Assembly: GCA_019779905.1 (NCBI GenBank)
Contig: JABAKE010000001.1
Span: forward strand, 186,001-250,000
Length of the DNA: 64,000 nt
Direction: 5' to 3'
Origin: Modestobacter lapidis
GTDB lineage: Bacteria; Actinomycetota; Actinomycetes; Mycobacteriales; Geodermatophilaceae
This document shows, one piece after another, positions 25,819-34,177 of the stretch. The position numbers were made by a program, and so were the translations under genes. Under the pieces are notes generated by a model. It saw only the letters and a list, made by a program, of their open reading frames with translations, ran no database searches and was not told the DNA's origin. How positions within the stretch are numbered: the first letter of the stretch is position 1; every line of letters starts with the position of its first letter.

Positions 25819-26991
25819 TCAGGGCTTCTGCTTGCTCTCCTTGGTGGGTGCCGGCGGGTCGGGCAGCTCGTCGGCGACCATGGCGTCGCGCCGGCCCATC
25901 GGCTGCGGATCGCCCTCAGTGGTGTCGGTGGACGTCTGATGCTCGGTCTCGGAGTTGATCTCCGCGCCGAGCAGCACCAGGTAGCAGGTCAGGTACAGCC
26001 ACAGCATCAACACGATGACCCCGGCGATCGCACCGTAGGTCTTGTCGTAGGACCCGAAGTTGTCGACGTAGAAGCTGAACAGCAGGCTGACCCCCGCCCA
26101 GATCACGGTGACGACGACCGAGCCGAGGCTGACCCACCGCATCTTCGGGGCGTCCCGGTCCGGAGCCAGCCGGTACAGCACGGCGAGAGAGCCGGCGACC
26201 ACCCCGAGCAGCAGCGCCCAGCGCACCACCTGGGCGAGGACCGTGCCGAAGATCCCCAACGGCAGCGCCTCGAGGACCACCGGCACGACGGCGATCAGAC
26301 CGAAGGTGATCAGCACGAAGAGGATGGCGCCGAGGGTGAGGCCCAGGGCGAGCGCCTTGCGCTTGAGGAAGCTGCGCGTCTCCACCTCGTCGTAGGCGAT
26401 GTTCACGGCGCTGATCAGGTTTCCGGTGCCGCCCGCCGCGCTCCACAGGGCAGCGAGGATCGAGATGATCAGGCTGAGGGTCAGCGCCCCGCCGCTGTTC
26501 TCGGTGATGTTGGTCAGCTGCGTCTGGAGGAGTGACTGGGCGTCCTCGGGCAGCTGGGCGGACAGCGACTCGATCTGGGCGGCCACCTGCTCCGGGGACG
26601 CGACCAGGCCGTAGATCGAAATGGTGGCGATCAGCGCCGGAAAGACCGCCAGGAACGCGAAGAAGGCGACTCCGGCGCCGATGATCGGCATCTGATCGGC
26701 GTTGTGCTCGGCCCACGAGCGCTTGACGATCTGCAGCCAACCGCGCGCCGGGATGTCCGTGGGCTTCTCGGCGTGCACCCCTGGCATCACCGACTCGCTG
26801 GGCACCTCCGGCGCCGGTCGGGCGGCCTCCCGCCGTTCGGTCGCCACGACGGTCGCCGACGTCGCCCCGGTGCGCGGGGTGTCGCCGGCGCGCTGCCCGG
26901 CCACCCGGGCGGCGGCCCGCCGTTCGGCCTTCTCCTGCACACGCTGCCGGATCCGCTCCACGGCGCTCTCGGGCCGCTTGGTGTCGGCCAT
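25819..26991 (-). CDS. YihY/BrkB family inner-membrane protein
   Basis: 390 aa. About 95 hydrophilic N-terminal residues, rich in Arg/Ala, precede the BrkB-like domain with six membrane spans. Conserved pieces are RSWAEHNADQMPIIGAGVAFFAFLAVFPAL, LWSAAGGTGNLISAVNIAYD, and the late SYDKTYGAIAGVIVLMLWLYL. The last motif is the family hallmark. Formerly misassigned as ribonuclease BN; suggested roles in transport remain unproven. ATG 26991 has GAGGAG just upstream. It is followed on the minus strand only by the convergent gcvT end, 20 bp away. It is preceded by DUF4235 and DUF3618 genes, probably co-transcribed. Confidence 0.92.
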   Translation of the reverse strand: MADTKRPESAVERIRQRVQEKAERRAAARVAGQRAGDTPRTGATSATVVATERREAARPAPEVPSESVMPGVHAEKPTDIPARGWLQIVKRSWAEHNADQMPIIGAGVAFFAFLAVFPALIATISIYGLVASPEQVAAQIESLSAQLPEDAQSLLQTQLTNITENSGGALTLSLIISILAALWSAAGGTGNLISAVNIAYDEVETRSFLKRKALALGLTLGAILFVLITFGLIAVVPVVLEALPLGIFGTVLAQVVRWALLLGVVAGSLAVLYRLAPDRDAPKMRWVSLGSVVVTVIWAGVSLLFSFYVDNFGSYDKTYGAIAGVIVLMLWLYLTCYLVLLGAEINSETEHQTSTDTTEGDPQPMGRRDAMVADELPDPPAPTKESKQKP

Positions 26992-27023
26992 GGGGCTCCT
27001 CGTATCGCTGATGGATGGTGGTG

Positions 27024-27296
27024 TCAGTCGCCGGGCCAGTTGCCGGTCAGCTTGGTGAAGCCCCGCGCGCCGGCTCGGTCGATGGCCGCCTTGGTGGCCG
27101 CGAAGATGGCCCCCTGGATCGCCGCGGCGAGCACGACCTCGCGCATCGAGTACTCGCTCTGCAGAGCCCCGGGGGCGTCGTCCTCGTCGGCGAGGCGCTT
27201 CCAGACCTGCTTGAACACCGCCCCGGACACCATGCCGGCGAGGACGCCGCCCAGTAGTCCGATCGGCCGGTAGGCGAGCGTGGCGCCCTTGCTCAT
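27024..27296 (-). CDS. DUF4235 small membrane protein
   Basis: 90 aa. Two hydrophobic helices (IGLLGGVLAGMVSGAVFKQVWK and VVLAAAIQGAIFAATKAAI) separated by an acidic loop DEDDAPGALQSEYSMREV, ending in RAGARGFTKLTGNWPGD. This is the DUF4235 pattern, common next to DUF3618 in actinobacteria; function unknown. Its ATG overlaps the DUF3618 stop by 4 bp, so the two are translationally coupled. It is followed after 32 bp by the YihY gene. Confidence 0.88.
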   Translation of the reverse strand: MSKGATLAYRPIGLLGGVLAGMVSGAVFKQVWKRLADEDDAPGALQSEYSMREVVLAAAIQGAIFAATKAAIDRAGARGFTKLTGNWPGD

Positions 27297-27541
27297 CGTC
27301 TCCTCCTCCAGATGACCAGGCCGGCGGCGGCCGAGACGAGAGCTGCAGCCCCGAGGACCAGGGGCGGGCTCTCCCGATAGGTCTCGACGACGGTGTCCCG
27401 GACGCGGAAGAGGTGCTCACGGGCCTTGCCGCGCAGGTCGAGTCGGGTGCCGATCTCGTCGATGGTGCGGCCGAGGTGCTCGCGGGTGCGGTCGATGTCG
27501 GCCTGGATGGCGGCTGGATCGGGGGCTCGTGACCCGCTCAT
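27293..27541 (-). CDS. DUF3618 small membrane protein
   Basis: 82 aa. The N-terminal amphipathic helix carries the family motif ADIDRTREHLGRTIDEIGTRLD (residues 14-35). A C-terminal membrane helix ends in WRRRR. ATG 27541 has GGAGG 4-5 nt upstream, so the start is well supported. It overlaps DUF4235 by 4 bp and starts the DUF3618-DUF4235-YihY unit. The 127 bp upstream are a divergent promoter region shared with a 70-aa gene. Confidence 0.88.
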   Translation of the reverse strand: MSGSRAPDPAAIQADIDRTREHLGRTIDEIGTRLDLRGKAREHLFRVRDTVVETYRESPPLVLGAAALVSAAAGLVIWRRRR

Positions 27542-27668
27542 CGGACCTCCGGCTCGGGTGCGGGCAGTGGGCCCTCTACATGCCCCCACGCCGGCAGCGG
27601 GTAAACCAAGATCACCGGGTGGGGGCGGTGCGCCCCCGACCCCCGGGCCGGGCGTTAGCCTCGCCGTC

Positions 27669-27881
27669 ATGAGCTGGACCTGGCAGCTGGAAGACCCCTC
27701 GGGTGCCGTCGTCGACCCGGCCACGCTGGGGGTGGAGGTGCCGGAGTCGGAGAACCAGGGCGACGCGGAGTCGTGGCTCGGGGAGACCTGGCGCGACCTG
27801 CTGGAGCAGGGCATCGCCGGCGTGACGCTGTTCTCGGGGCAGGATCGCGTCTACGGACCGATGGGGCTGGCCCCGAACTAG
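27669..27881 (+). CDS. Small acidic conserved protein
   Basis: 70 aa, pI clearly acidic, no membrane segment. The sequence SWTWQLEDPSGAVVDP ... FPT-free acidic middle ... ESWLGETWRDLLEQGIAGVTLFSG ends QDRVYGPMGLAPN. I recognise it as a type of short hypothetical protein common in actinobacteria but cannot name a function. ATG 27669 lies exactly 7 nt after TAGCCT, so the message is probably leaderless. It is a single-gene unit ending at a palindromic hairpin before the convergent aldo/keto reductase. Confidence 0.72.
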   Translation: MSWTWQLEDPSGAVVDPATLGVEVPESENQGDAESWLGETWRDLLEQGIAGVTLFSGQDRVYGPMGLAPN

Positions 27882-27888
27882 CCGGGGC

Positions 27889-27904
27889 GCGCCGCATGCG
27901 GCGC
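27889..27904. terminator. Palindromic hairpin between convergent genes
   Basis: gcgccgca-tgcggcgc is a perfect 16-bp palindrome, 7 bp after the small gene and 9 bp before the aldo/keto reductase stop. It may terminate both, but it has no loop and no U-tract. Confidence 0.45.
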
Positions 27905-27913
27905 ACCCGCCGC

Positions 27914-28897
27914 TCAGCCGCGCGAGGTCTTCGCCGGGTCGCGCTCGACCACGTCACCGAGGACCTCGTCGATCCGGGTCATCACCTCGGCGGGCAGCTG
28001 GACGCCGGCTGCCGCGACGTTCTCGGTGACCTGCTCGGGCCGGCTGGCGCCGATGATGGCCGCCGCCACGTTGGGGTTCTGCAGCACCCAGGCGATGGAC
28101 AGCTGGGCCATCGACAGGCCGACCTCGTCGGCGACCGGGCGCAGCTGCTGGACCCGGGTCAGGACGTCGTCGCGCAGGAAGCCCTGGATGGAGCCGGACA
28201 CCGCGTCGGTCCCGGCGCGGGTGCCGGCCGCCGGCTGCTGGCCGGGCAGGTACTTGCCGGACAGGACGCCCTGCGCCATCGGTGACCAGACGATCTGGGC
28301 GAGGCCCTCCTGCTCGCTGGTCGGCACCACCTCGGCCTCGATGACCCGCCACAACATCGAGTACTGCGGCTGGTTGCTGATCAGCTGCACCTTGAGCTCG
28401 CGGGCCAGCTCGGCGGCCGCGGCGATCTCCTCGGCGCGCCACTCCGAGACCCCGATGTAGAGCACCTTGCCGGCCCGGACCAGGTCGGCGAAGGCGGTCA
28501 TCGTCTCCTCGAGCGGGACCGTCGCGTCGTAGCGGTGGGCCTGGTAGAGGTCGACGTAGTCGGTCTGCAGCCGCCTGAGCGAGGCATGGCAGCTCTCGGT
28601 GATGTGCTTGCGGGACAACCCGCGGTCGTTCGCACCGGGGCCGGTGGGCCAGTAGACCTTGGTGAAGATTTCCAGCCCCTCGCGGCGCTGACCGGCCAGC
28701 GCGCGTCCCAGGACCGACTCGGCCACGGTGGCGGCGTAGACGTCGGCGGTGTCGAAGGTGGTGATCCCGGCGTCGAGCGCGGCCTGCACGCAGGCGTGCG
28801 CGGCGTCCTCCTCGACCTGGCTGCCGTGGGTGAGCCAGTTGCCGTAGGCGATCTCGGAGATGGTCAGGCCGGAACGGCCGAGGCGTCGAGTCTGCAC
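27914..28897 (-). CDS. Aldo/keto reductase (AKR6/voltage-gated K-channel beta-like group)
   Basis: 327 aa TIM-barrel oxidoreductase. Catalytic tetrad pieces are visible: FDTADVYA (Asp, Tyr), the lysine in EIFTKVYW, and the histidine in DLYQAHRYD. The C-terminal NADPH-binding segment is AIIGASRPEQVTENV. Segment YNWLTHG-like GNWLTHGSQVEED and LQTDYVDLYQAHRYD resemble the KCNAB/YghZ branch. The GTG at 28897 lies 6 nt after TAGCGT (leaderless). The physiological aldehyde substrate cannot be predicted. Confidence 0.92.
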   Translation of the reverse strand: MQTRRLGRSGLTISEIAYGNWLTHGSQVEEDAAHACVQAALDAGITTFDTADVYAATVAESVLGRALAGQRREGLEIFTKVYWPTGPGANDRGLSRKHITESCHASLRRLQTDYVDLYQAHRYDATVPLEETMTAFADLVRAGKVLYIGVSEWRAEEIAAAAELARELKVQLISNQPQYSMLWRVIEAEVVPTSEQEGLAQIVWSPMAQGVLSGKYLPGQQPAAGTRAGTDAVSGSIQGFLRDDVLTRVQQLRPVADEVGLSMAQLSIAWVLQNPNVAAAIIGASRPEQVTENVAAAGVQLPAEVMTRIDEVLGDVVERDPAKTSRG

Positions 28898-28937
28898 GAG
28901 CAGACGCTAGTCCTCAGCATCGCTAATGACCTCTCGC

Positions 28938-29000
28938 GGCCCTCCTGCAGGGGCCCGCCGCGAGCGGGCGAGTGGTGGGGCGCAGGAGGGGCCTTCTTCA
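28938..29000 (-). repeat. Family A 3'-end element after the DUF3043 gene
   Basis: On the minus strand it begins with the gene's own stop: TGAAGAAGGCCCCTCCTG, then core CTCGCCCGCTCGCGGCGGG, then CCCCTGCAGGAGGGCC. The outer halves cctcctg/caggagg are complementary. It is nearly the same as the copy after the ROK gene (52724). Confidence 0.65.
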
Positions 29001-29606
29001 GTACTGGTCGTTGGGCCCGAGCTGCGGCTTGGGGAACCGCCAACGGCGGACCATGGTGGCCCGGCTGACGCCGTACCAGACCAGCGTGCGGGTCTTCTCC
29101 TTGTGGTCGGGCTGCCGCTCGGCGAGCACCCGCGAGATCTTGCGGCCCAGCACGAAGGAGTCGGCCAGGATGACGATGAAGAAGGCGAACCAGACGAACA
29201 CCGTGTAGCTCTGCACGGTCGGCGAGGGGATGAAGTAGCCGAGCAGGACCAGCGCGGCCACGATCAGGAAGGCGCTGCCCGCGTTGCGGCGGGTGTCGAC
29301 GATGTCGCGGACCAGGCGGCGCGCGGGGCCTCGGTCGCGGACGGGGAGGGCGCTCTCGTCGCCGGACAGCACCGCGGCGCGCTGGCTGCCCCGCGCGGCG
29401 AGCTGCTGCTCACGGCTGCGCTTGTAGGCCTCCCTGCGCGTGGTGGGCGGCGGCGGGGGAGGCCCCTGCCGGCGGCCCTGCGCCTCGGCCCGCCTCGGCG
29501 TCGGCCGCCCCTTGCCCACGCCGGTGGCGAATGGGGCACTGAGGTCGGCGGACGGGGCCGGCGTCGTCTCGGGCTGGCTGCGGCGGCCGGGCAGACGGAG
29601 CTTCAC
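28998..29606 (-). CDS. DUF3043 membrane protein
   Basis: 202 aa. About 115 hydrophilic, Pro/Arg-rich residues include PPPPPPTTRREAYKRSREQQ and the conserved RDRGPARRLVRDIVDTRRN. Two membrane helices follow (about 115-133 and 140-160). A basic C-terminus KEKTRTLVWYGVSRATMVRRWRFPKP completes it. This is the actinobacteria-specific DUF3043 family, function unknown. GTG 29606 lies 8 nt after TAGACT. It is divergent from erpA, matching the M. tuberculosis pair Rv2203/Rv2204c in content. Confidence 0.88.
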   Translation of the reverse strand: MKLRLPGRRSQPETTPAPSADLSAPFATGVGKGRPTPRRAEAQGRRQGPPPPPPTTRREAYKRSREQQLAARGSQRAAVLSGDESALPVRDRGPARRLVRDIVDTRRNAGSAFLIVAALVLLGYFIPSPTVQSYTVFVWFAFFIVILADSFVLGRKISRVLAERQPDHKEKTRTLVWYGVSRATMVRRWRFPKPQLGPNDQY

Positions 29607-29817
29607 GGCTGGGCAGTCTACGTGGGCCGAACGCCTCCCCGGCCCGATCGCGGGACGCGCCCCCCATCCCGGGGTGCACCGGGACCCGCCGCGCGGTGGT
29701 TCGCCGTACAGTGGGAAGCAGCTCCGCCACGGCGGTGTTGGTCCTTGCGATGGCCCGTCGTACGGGTCCAGTCAGGACACCGCAGGGACGTTCCTCGAGT
29801 GTGGGAGGACCACAGAC

Positions 29818-30174
29818 ATGACCGTGCAGGACACGCAGGCCCCCGGTACCACCGGCGTCATCCTCAGCGACGCCGCCGCCCTCAAGGTGAAGACGCTGCT
29901 GGACCAGGAGGGGCGTGACGACCTGCGGCTGCGGATCGCCGTGCAGCCGGGCGGATGCTCGGGCCTCCGCTACCAGCTCTTCTTCGACGAGCGATTCCTG
30001 GACGGCGACCAGACCCACGAGTTCGGTGGGGTCGAGGTCATCGTCGACCGGATGAGCGGTCCCTACCTCGGGGGCGCGACGATCGACTTCGTCGACACCA
30101 TCGAGAAGCAGGGCTTCACGATCGACAACCCGAACGCAGGCGGCTCCTGCGCCTGCGGGGATTCGTTCTCCTGA
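29818..30174 (+). CDS. erpA: HesB/IscA/ErpA-type iron-sulfur carrier protein
   Basis: 118 aa A-type carrier that delivers Fe-S clusters to apo-proteins. Family cysteines are Cys47 (PGGCSGLRY) and Cys111/Cys113 (GGSCACGDSF). ATG 29818 has GGGAGG at 9 nt. A TACAGT hexamer at 29708-29713 suggests a 5' leader of about 100 nt with partial complementarity (ggtcc ... ggac), whose role is unknown. Likely clients in this window include LipA and the Rieske protein. Orthologue Rv2204c lies in the same region of M. tuberculosis. Confidence 0.92.
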   Translation: MTVQDTQAPGTTGVILSDAAALKVKTLLDQEGRDDLRLRIAVQPGGCSGLRYQLFFDERFLDGDQTHEFGGVEVIVDRMSGPYLGGATIDFVDTIEKQGFTIDNPNAGGSCACGDSFS

Positions 30175-30197
30175 CCGGAGGCTGACCGAGTACACGG

Positions 30198-30233
30198 ACG
30201 GCGCCCGGCACCCGAGAGGGTGCCGGGCGCCGT
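30198..30233. terminator. Bidirectional terminator between erpA and asnB
   Basis: Perfect 16-bp stem (30198-30213 with 30218-30233) and a GAGA tetraloop, followed by TTTCGCGTT. It sits between the convergent erpA and asnB 3' ends. Confidence 0.85.
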
Positions 30234-30264
30234 TTCGCGTTCCCGGGGTGGTCCGGCTCCGAGG

Positions 30265-32199
30265 TCAGAGCCGCACGGGGTAGTGGGTCTCCGGGATGAC
30301 CGGCGTGATCCGCTCCTCGACGAAGATGCCGTGCCACACCATGAAGATCAGCACCTCCCACAGCTGGCGCGCGGTGCGCTTGCTGGGCTGCTCGGCTGTG
30401 CGCATGGACGACAGCAGGTCGTTCACCCGGCCACGATCCAGCCATTCGTCGGTCTGGCTCTCGGCGACGATGTCGCGGGCCCACTCGTGCAGCGGGCCCG
30501 CCAGGAACTCCGCCGTCGGCACCGGGAAGCCGAGCTTGCGCCGGTGCAGGATCGGCGCCGGGACGATCTGCTCCATCGCCCGCCGCAGCGCGTACTTGGT
30601 GGCGTCGCTGCCGCGGGGGACCCGCTGCTCGAGGGGGATGGTGCTGGCCAGGGCGAACACCTCGGGGTCGAGGAACGGGACGCGCAGTTCCAGCGAGTTG
30701 GCCATCGTGACCTTGTCGGCCTTGACCAGGATGTCGCCGCGCAGCCAGGTGAACAGGTCGACGTACTGCATGGCGGTGACGTCGTCGTAGCCGGCCTCGC
30801 GGGTCTGCCGGTACAGGTCCTCGGTCACGGTGACGTGGGACATGTCCGGGTCGTGGCCACGCAGCAACCGGGCCAGCTCGGACCCGGAGAAGTTCCGGGC
30901 GTTGCCGTAGTACCGCTCCTCGAGGGGGATCGCGGCCCGGCGGAGCAGGTCCTTGCCGCGCAGCCCGTCGGGCAGCAGCGCCGACAGGGCGCCCATCGCG
31001 CGGCGTCCCACCTTCGGCACGCGCTGCGCCCAGGCCAGGCTGATCGGCTCCCGGTAGATCGTGTAGCCGCCGAACAGCTCGTCGGCGCCCTCGCCGGAGA
31101 GCACCACCTTGACGTGCTTACGCGCTTCGCGGGCCACGAAGTACAGCGGCACGAGCGCCGGGTCGGCGACCGGGTCATCGAGATACCAGACCACCTCGGG
31201 GATCGCGGCGGCGAACTGTTCGGCGGTGATGACCACCGGGACGTGGGCGACCCCCAGCTCGGCCGCGGACTCCGCGGCGATGTCGACCTCCGAGGTCGAC
31301 TCCCGCTCGAAACCGACCGTGAAGGTCATCAGGTCGGGGTTGTACCGCTTGGCCAGTGCGGCGATCGCGGTCGAGTCGATCCCGCTGGAGAGGAAGGAGC
31401 CCACGGTGACGTCGGCGCGCATGTGCTTGGCGACCGAGTCGTCGAGAGCGGCGGCGATCCGGTCGTAGAGCTCCTGTTCGCGCCCGGCCGGCACCGGCTG
31501 CGGCCGGAAGGTCGGATGGAAGTACCGGGTGGTGTGCAGCTCGCCGTCGACGACGGTGAACGTCGTCCCGCTCTCGATCCGGCGGATACCGCGGTGCAGG
31601 GTGGCCGGCTCGGGAACGTACTGCAGGGTCAGATAGTGCTGCAGGGACGCCGGGTCCACGCCGCCGGCGCCGGCGCTGCCGCCGAGCAGCTCCAGGACGG
31701 CCTTCTTCTCCGAGCTGAAGACCAGTCCGCCGTCGGCCAGCCGGGCGGTGAACAGTGGCTTGATCCCGAACGGATCGCGGGCGCCGAAGGCCGTGTTGGT
31801 CCGGGTGTCCCAGATCACGAAGGAGAACATCCCGCGCAGCTTCGGCACGATGGCCTCGCCCCACAGGTGGTAGCCGGCGACGATCGCCTCGGTGTCGCCC
31901 CCGGTGGCGAAAGTGGCACCCGCGGCCTTCAGCTCCTCGCGGAGCTCCAGGTAGTTGTAGATCTCACCGTTGAACAGGATCCGGTAGCGGTCGCCGGCGT
32001 AGGCCAGGGGTTGCGGGCTGCCCTCGACGTCGATGATCGACAGCCGGTTGAACCCGAGCACGACCCGGGCATCGGACCACACGGCGGTGTCGTCGGGGCC
32101 GCGGTGGTGCAGGCAGTGCAGCGCCTGCCGCACCTCGTCCACCGTCTTCTCCTCGACCCGGTCGGCATCGGTGGACAGGTAGGCCAGCAGGCCGCACAT
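30265..32199 (-). CDS. asnB: Asparagine synthase, glutamine-hydrolysing
   Basis: 644 aa. N-terminal class II glutaminase with catalytic Cys2 (MCGLLAYL) and the HHRGPDD, LGFNRLSIID and FNGEIYNYLELR motifs. C-terminal synthetase domain with the PP-loop SSGIDSTAIAALA, LSGEGADELFGGY and LRVPFLDPEVF. It converts aspartate plus glutamine to asparagine. Related enzymes amidate cell-wall precursors; the M. tuberculosis orthologue, Rv2201 (asnB), lies beside ctaC as here. ATG 32199 has GGAGA at 8 nt. It is last in a minus-strand unit with two small membrane-protein genes. Confidence 0.94.
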   Translation of the reverse strand: MCGLLAYLSTDADRVEEKTVDEVRQALHCLHHRGPDDTAVWSDARVVLGFNRLSIIDVEGSPQPLAYAGDRYRILFNGEIYNYLELREELKAAGATFATGGDTEAIVAGYHLWGEAIVPKLRGMFSFVIWDTRTNTAFGARDPFGIKPLFTARLADGGLVFSSEKKAVLELLGGSAGAGGVDPASLQHYLTLQYVPEPATLHRGIRRIESGTTFTVVDGELHTTRYFHPTFRPQPVPAGREQELYDRIAAALDDSVAKHMRADVTVGSFLSSGIDSTAIAALAKRYNPDLMTFTVGFERESTSEVDIAAESAAELGVAHVPVVITAEQFAAAIPEVVWYLDDPVADPALVPLYFVAREARKHVKVVLSGEGADELFGGYTIYREPISLAWAQRVPKVGRRAMGALSALLPDGLRGKDLLRRAAIPLEERYYGNARNFSGSELARLLRGHDPDMSHVTVTEDLYRQTREAGYDDVTAMQYVDLFTWLRGDILVKADKVTMANSLELRVPFLDPEVFALASTIPLEQRVPRGSDATKYALRRAMEQIVPAPILHRRKLGFPVPTAEFLAGPLHEWARDIVAESQTDEWLDRGRVNDLLSSMRTAEQPSKRTARQLWEVLIFMVWHGIFVEERITPVIPETHYPVRL

Positions 32200-32248
32200 G
32201 CGTGGGTCTCCAAGCGGTGGGGGACGGGGTGGGGCGGCGCGCCCCAGG

Positions 32249-32623
32249 TCAGACGCGCTCGCCGGCGCGGGTCCTGCGGGTGGCGATCCGCTCGGCCACG
32301 AACGACACGATCGGGATGGTTCCTCCGACCAGCACGAGCACTGTGCCCTTGAGGGTCCACCGGGCGCGCAGTGCCAGGTCGCAGGCGGTGAGGAAGAAGA
32401 TGAAGTACAGCCAGCCGTGCGCGGTGCCGATGACGGCCACCGGCCCGCCCTCGCCGGCGAGGTACTTCAGGGGGACGGCGACCAGGACCAGGGCGGCCAG
32501 CAGGACGCCGACGACCCAGGCCATCACCCGGTAGCGCACCAGCGCAGCGGGTACGTCCTGACCGACCCGGCGGGCCAGGGCGCGCGGCAGCCCCGAGGAG
32601 GCTGCGGTGCGGTCAGCCACCAT
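32249..32623 (-). CDS. DUF3817 membrane protein
   Basis: 124 aa with three predicted helices. The family core is YRVMAWVVGVLLAALVLVAVPLKYLAG, then IGTAHGWLYFIFFLTACDLALRARW, then a final helix VLVLVGGTIPIVSFVAERI. DUF3817 proteins are small membrane proteins of unknown role, often encoded near respiratory or transporter genes. It starts inside the 3' end of the upstream gene (11-bp overlap) and lies 49 bp before asnB. Confidence 0.88.
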   Translation of the reverse strand: MVADRTAASSGLPRALARRVGQDVPAALVRYRVMAWVVGVLLAALVLVAVPLKYLAGEGGPVAVIGTAHGWLYFIFFLTACDLALRARWTLKGTVLVLVGGTIPIVSFVAERIATRRTRAGERV

Positions 32624-32978
32624 TGCCGGTCCGCTGGCCGAGGGCCTTGGCGTTGAGCTCGGCCAGGTAGGCGTTGTACGCGGCCAGCTCCGGGTCGCCC
32701 GTGGTGTCGATCCGCGGCCGCTGGTACAGCACCACGGCGTTGCCCGGTTCGTCGGCGTCGGGGTCGCGAGCCAGCTCGTCGCGGCACATGCGGACGTAGA
32801 ACCACAGGCCCATGAAGCCGTAGAGCGGCCACTGCAGGGCGTAGCTCCAGTTGACCGGGCCGCCGCCGTCCTCGGCCTTGGCGAGCTGCCAGCTGCCCAG
32901 GTAGAAGGTGCCCACGAACAGGGCCGCGACCACCAGGTGGAGCAGCACCCAGTTGCGGGTCAACAGCCGTCGGTACAC
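32613..32978 (-). CDS. Small two-helix membrane protein near the oxidase genes
   Basis: 121 aa. The N-terminal helix is VYRRLLTRNWVLLHLVVAALFVGTFYLGSWQLAKAED. Its W..xH...LGxWQL pattern resembles the first helix of SURF1 haem-oxidase assembly factors, but the SURF1 domain is missing. A second helix (WPLYGFMGLWFYVRMCRDEL) and a hydrophilic tail with AAYNAYLAELNAKALG follow. GTG 32978 lies 7 nt after TACAGT; in-frame codons upstream are outside the promoter and rejected. It is divergent from ctaC. A role in oxidase assembly is speculation from position and motif. Confidence 0.72.
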   Translation of the reverse strand: MYRRLLTRNWVLLHLVVAALFVGTFYLGSWQLAKAEDGGGPVNWSYALQWPLYGFMGLWFYVRMCRDELARDPDADEPGNAVVLYQRPRIDTTGDPELAAYNAYLAELNAKALGQRTGNGG

Positions 32979-33262
32979 GCCCCCGACTGTAACCGGCGAG
33001 GTGCTGGGGGCGGGGTGTGATGTTGGGACCACGAGCTGGCGGTGGACGCCCGCACTGCGGGCGGTGTGGATCGTCGCGCGGGTGGGCGCGGATATCCGGG
33101 GCGCGCCGCCGCGCACCCGCTCCCGGGGCCGGGATGCCGGGCGGGGTCGGCTAGTCTCGGCCAGACTGTGGTGGGCGTGACCGGTTCTCCCGAGAGGGCT
33201 GGACGAGCCTGCAGGTGAGACCGCGTGGTGCCGCCACGTGGGGGATGAGGAGGCAGCGGGCA

Positions 33263-34138
33263 GTGGCTCGACGCAGCAAGCTCGCGCGGGTGGCCGCGCT
33301 CGGTCTCCTGGGGGCGCTCACGCTCAGCGGGTGTTCGGTGGACCAACTGTTCGCCATCGGCTGGCCGGACGGCATCACCGACGAGGCAGAGCTGATGCGC
33401 GACCTCTGGATCGGGTCCGGCATCACCGCGATGGTCGTCGGTGTGGCGGTGTGGGTGCTGATCGCCTGGGCGGCGATCCGGTACCGCAAGCGCGGCAACG
33501 AGCTCCCGCGCCAGACGGCCTACAACCTGCCGTTGGAGATCGTCTACACGATCATCCCGTTCATCATCATCGCGGGGCTGTTCTTCTACACCGTGACGGT
33601 GCAGAACCGGGTGCAGCAGCGCAGCGACGACCCGGACGTGACCGTCGCGGTCAACGCATTCAAGTGGAACTGGCAGTTCGTCTACCCCGACACCACCGAC
33701 GCCAACGGCGGCGAGCCGGTGTCCACGGTCGGAACGAGCACCGAGATCCCGATCCTGGTGCTGCCGGTCGACCAGACGATCCGCTTCGAGCTGGCCTCGG
33801 CCGACGTCATCCACTCCTTCTGGGTGCCGGAGTTCCTCTTCAAGCTCGACATCATCCCGGGCAACGAGAACGGCCGGGACAACGTCTTCGAGGTGACCGT
33901 CCGCGAGGAGGGTTCCTACGTGGGCCGGTGCGCCGAGCTGTGCGGTACCTACCACGCGTTCATGAACTTCGAGGTCCGCTCGGTCTCCGCGGCCGACTAC
34001 GAGGACTACATCGATGCCCGCGAGGACGGCCTGACGACCTTCGAGGCGCTGGAGAGCATCGGCCAGGAGGGCACGGCGACCACGACCCGCCCCTTCCTGC
34101 TCGACCGGCAGCAGCAATCGGCACTGCAAGGTGACTGA
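33263..34138 (+). CDS. ctaC: Cytochrome c oxidase subunit II (lipoprotein)
   Basis: 291 aa. Signal peptide with lipobox LTLSGC, then two membrane helices (about 45-70 and 88-110) joined by KRGNELPRQTAYNLPLEIVYT. The periplasmic cupredoxin carries the CuA motif CAELCGTYHAFMNFEV plus HSFWVPEFLFKLD. It receives electrons from the cytochrome bcc complex. I chose GTG 33263 because GAGGAGG lies 9 nt before it; ATG 33245 is possible. A TAGTCT hexamer near 33152 is a promoter candidate. It is followed after 39 nt by ctaF. The usual actinobacterial ctaD partner is not between them. Confidence 0.95.
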   Translation: MARRSKLARVAALGLLGALTLSGCSVDQLFAIGWPDGITDEAELMRDLWIGSGITAMVVGVAVWVLIAWAAIRYRKRGNELPRQTAYNLPLEIVYTIIPFIIIAGLFFYTVTVQNRVQQRSDDPDVTVAVNAFKWNWQFVYPDTTDANGGEPVSTVGTSTEIPILVLPVDQTIRFELASADVIHSFWVPEFLFKLDIIPGNENGRDNVFEVTVREEGSYVGRCAELCGTYHAFMNFEVRSVSAADYEDYIDAREDGLTTFEALESIGQEGTATTTRPFLLDRQQQSALQGD

Positions 34139-34177
34139 CCCGACCACGCCCCAGCACCAGCACCAGGAGGAGCGGCC

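Noticed and set aside
29714-29817. A riboswitch or regulatory RNA in the approximately 100-nt leader of erpA
   Set aside because: Only short complementary segments were found and no conserved RNA class could be recognised, so it is mentioned in the erpA entry only.
33215-33262. A longer N-terminus for CtaC starting at 33215 or 33245
   Set aside because: GTG 33263 has the only strong Shine-Dalgarno (GAGGAGG) and gives a standard lipoprotein signal peptide. ATG 33245 is not fully excluded.
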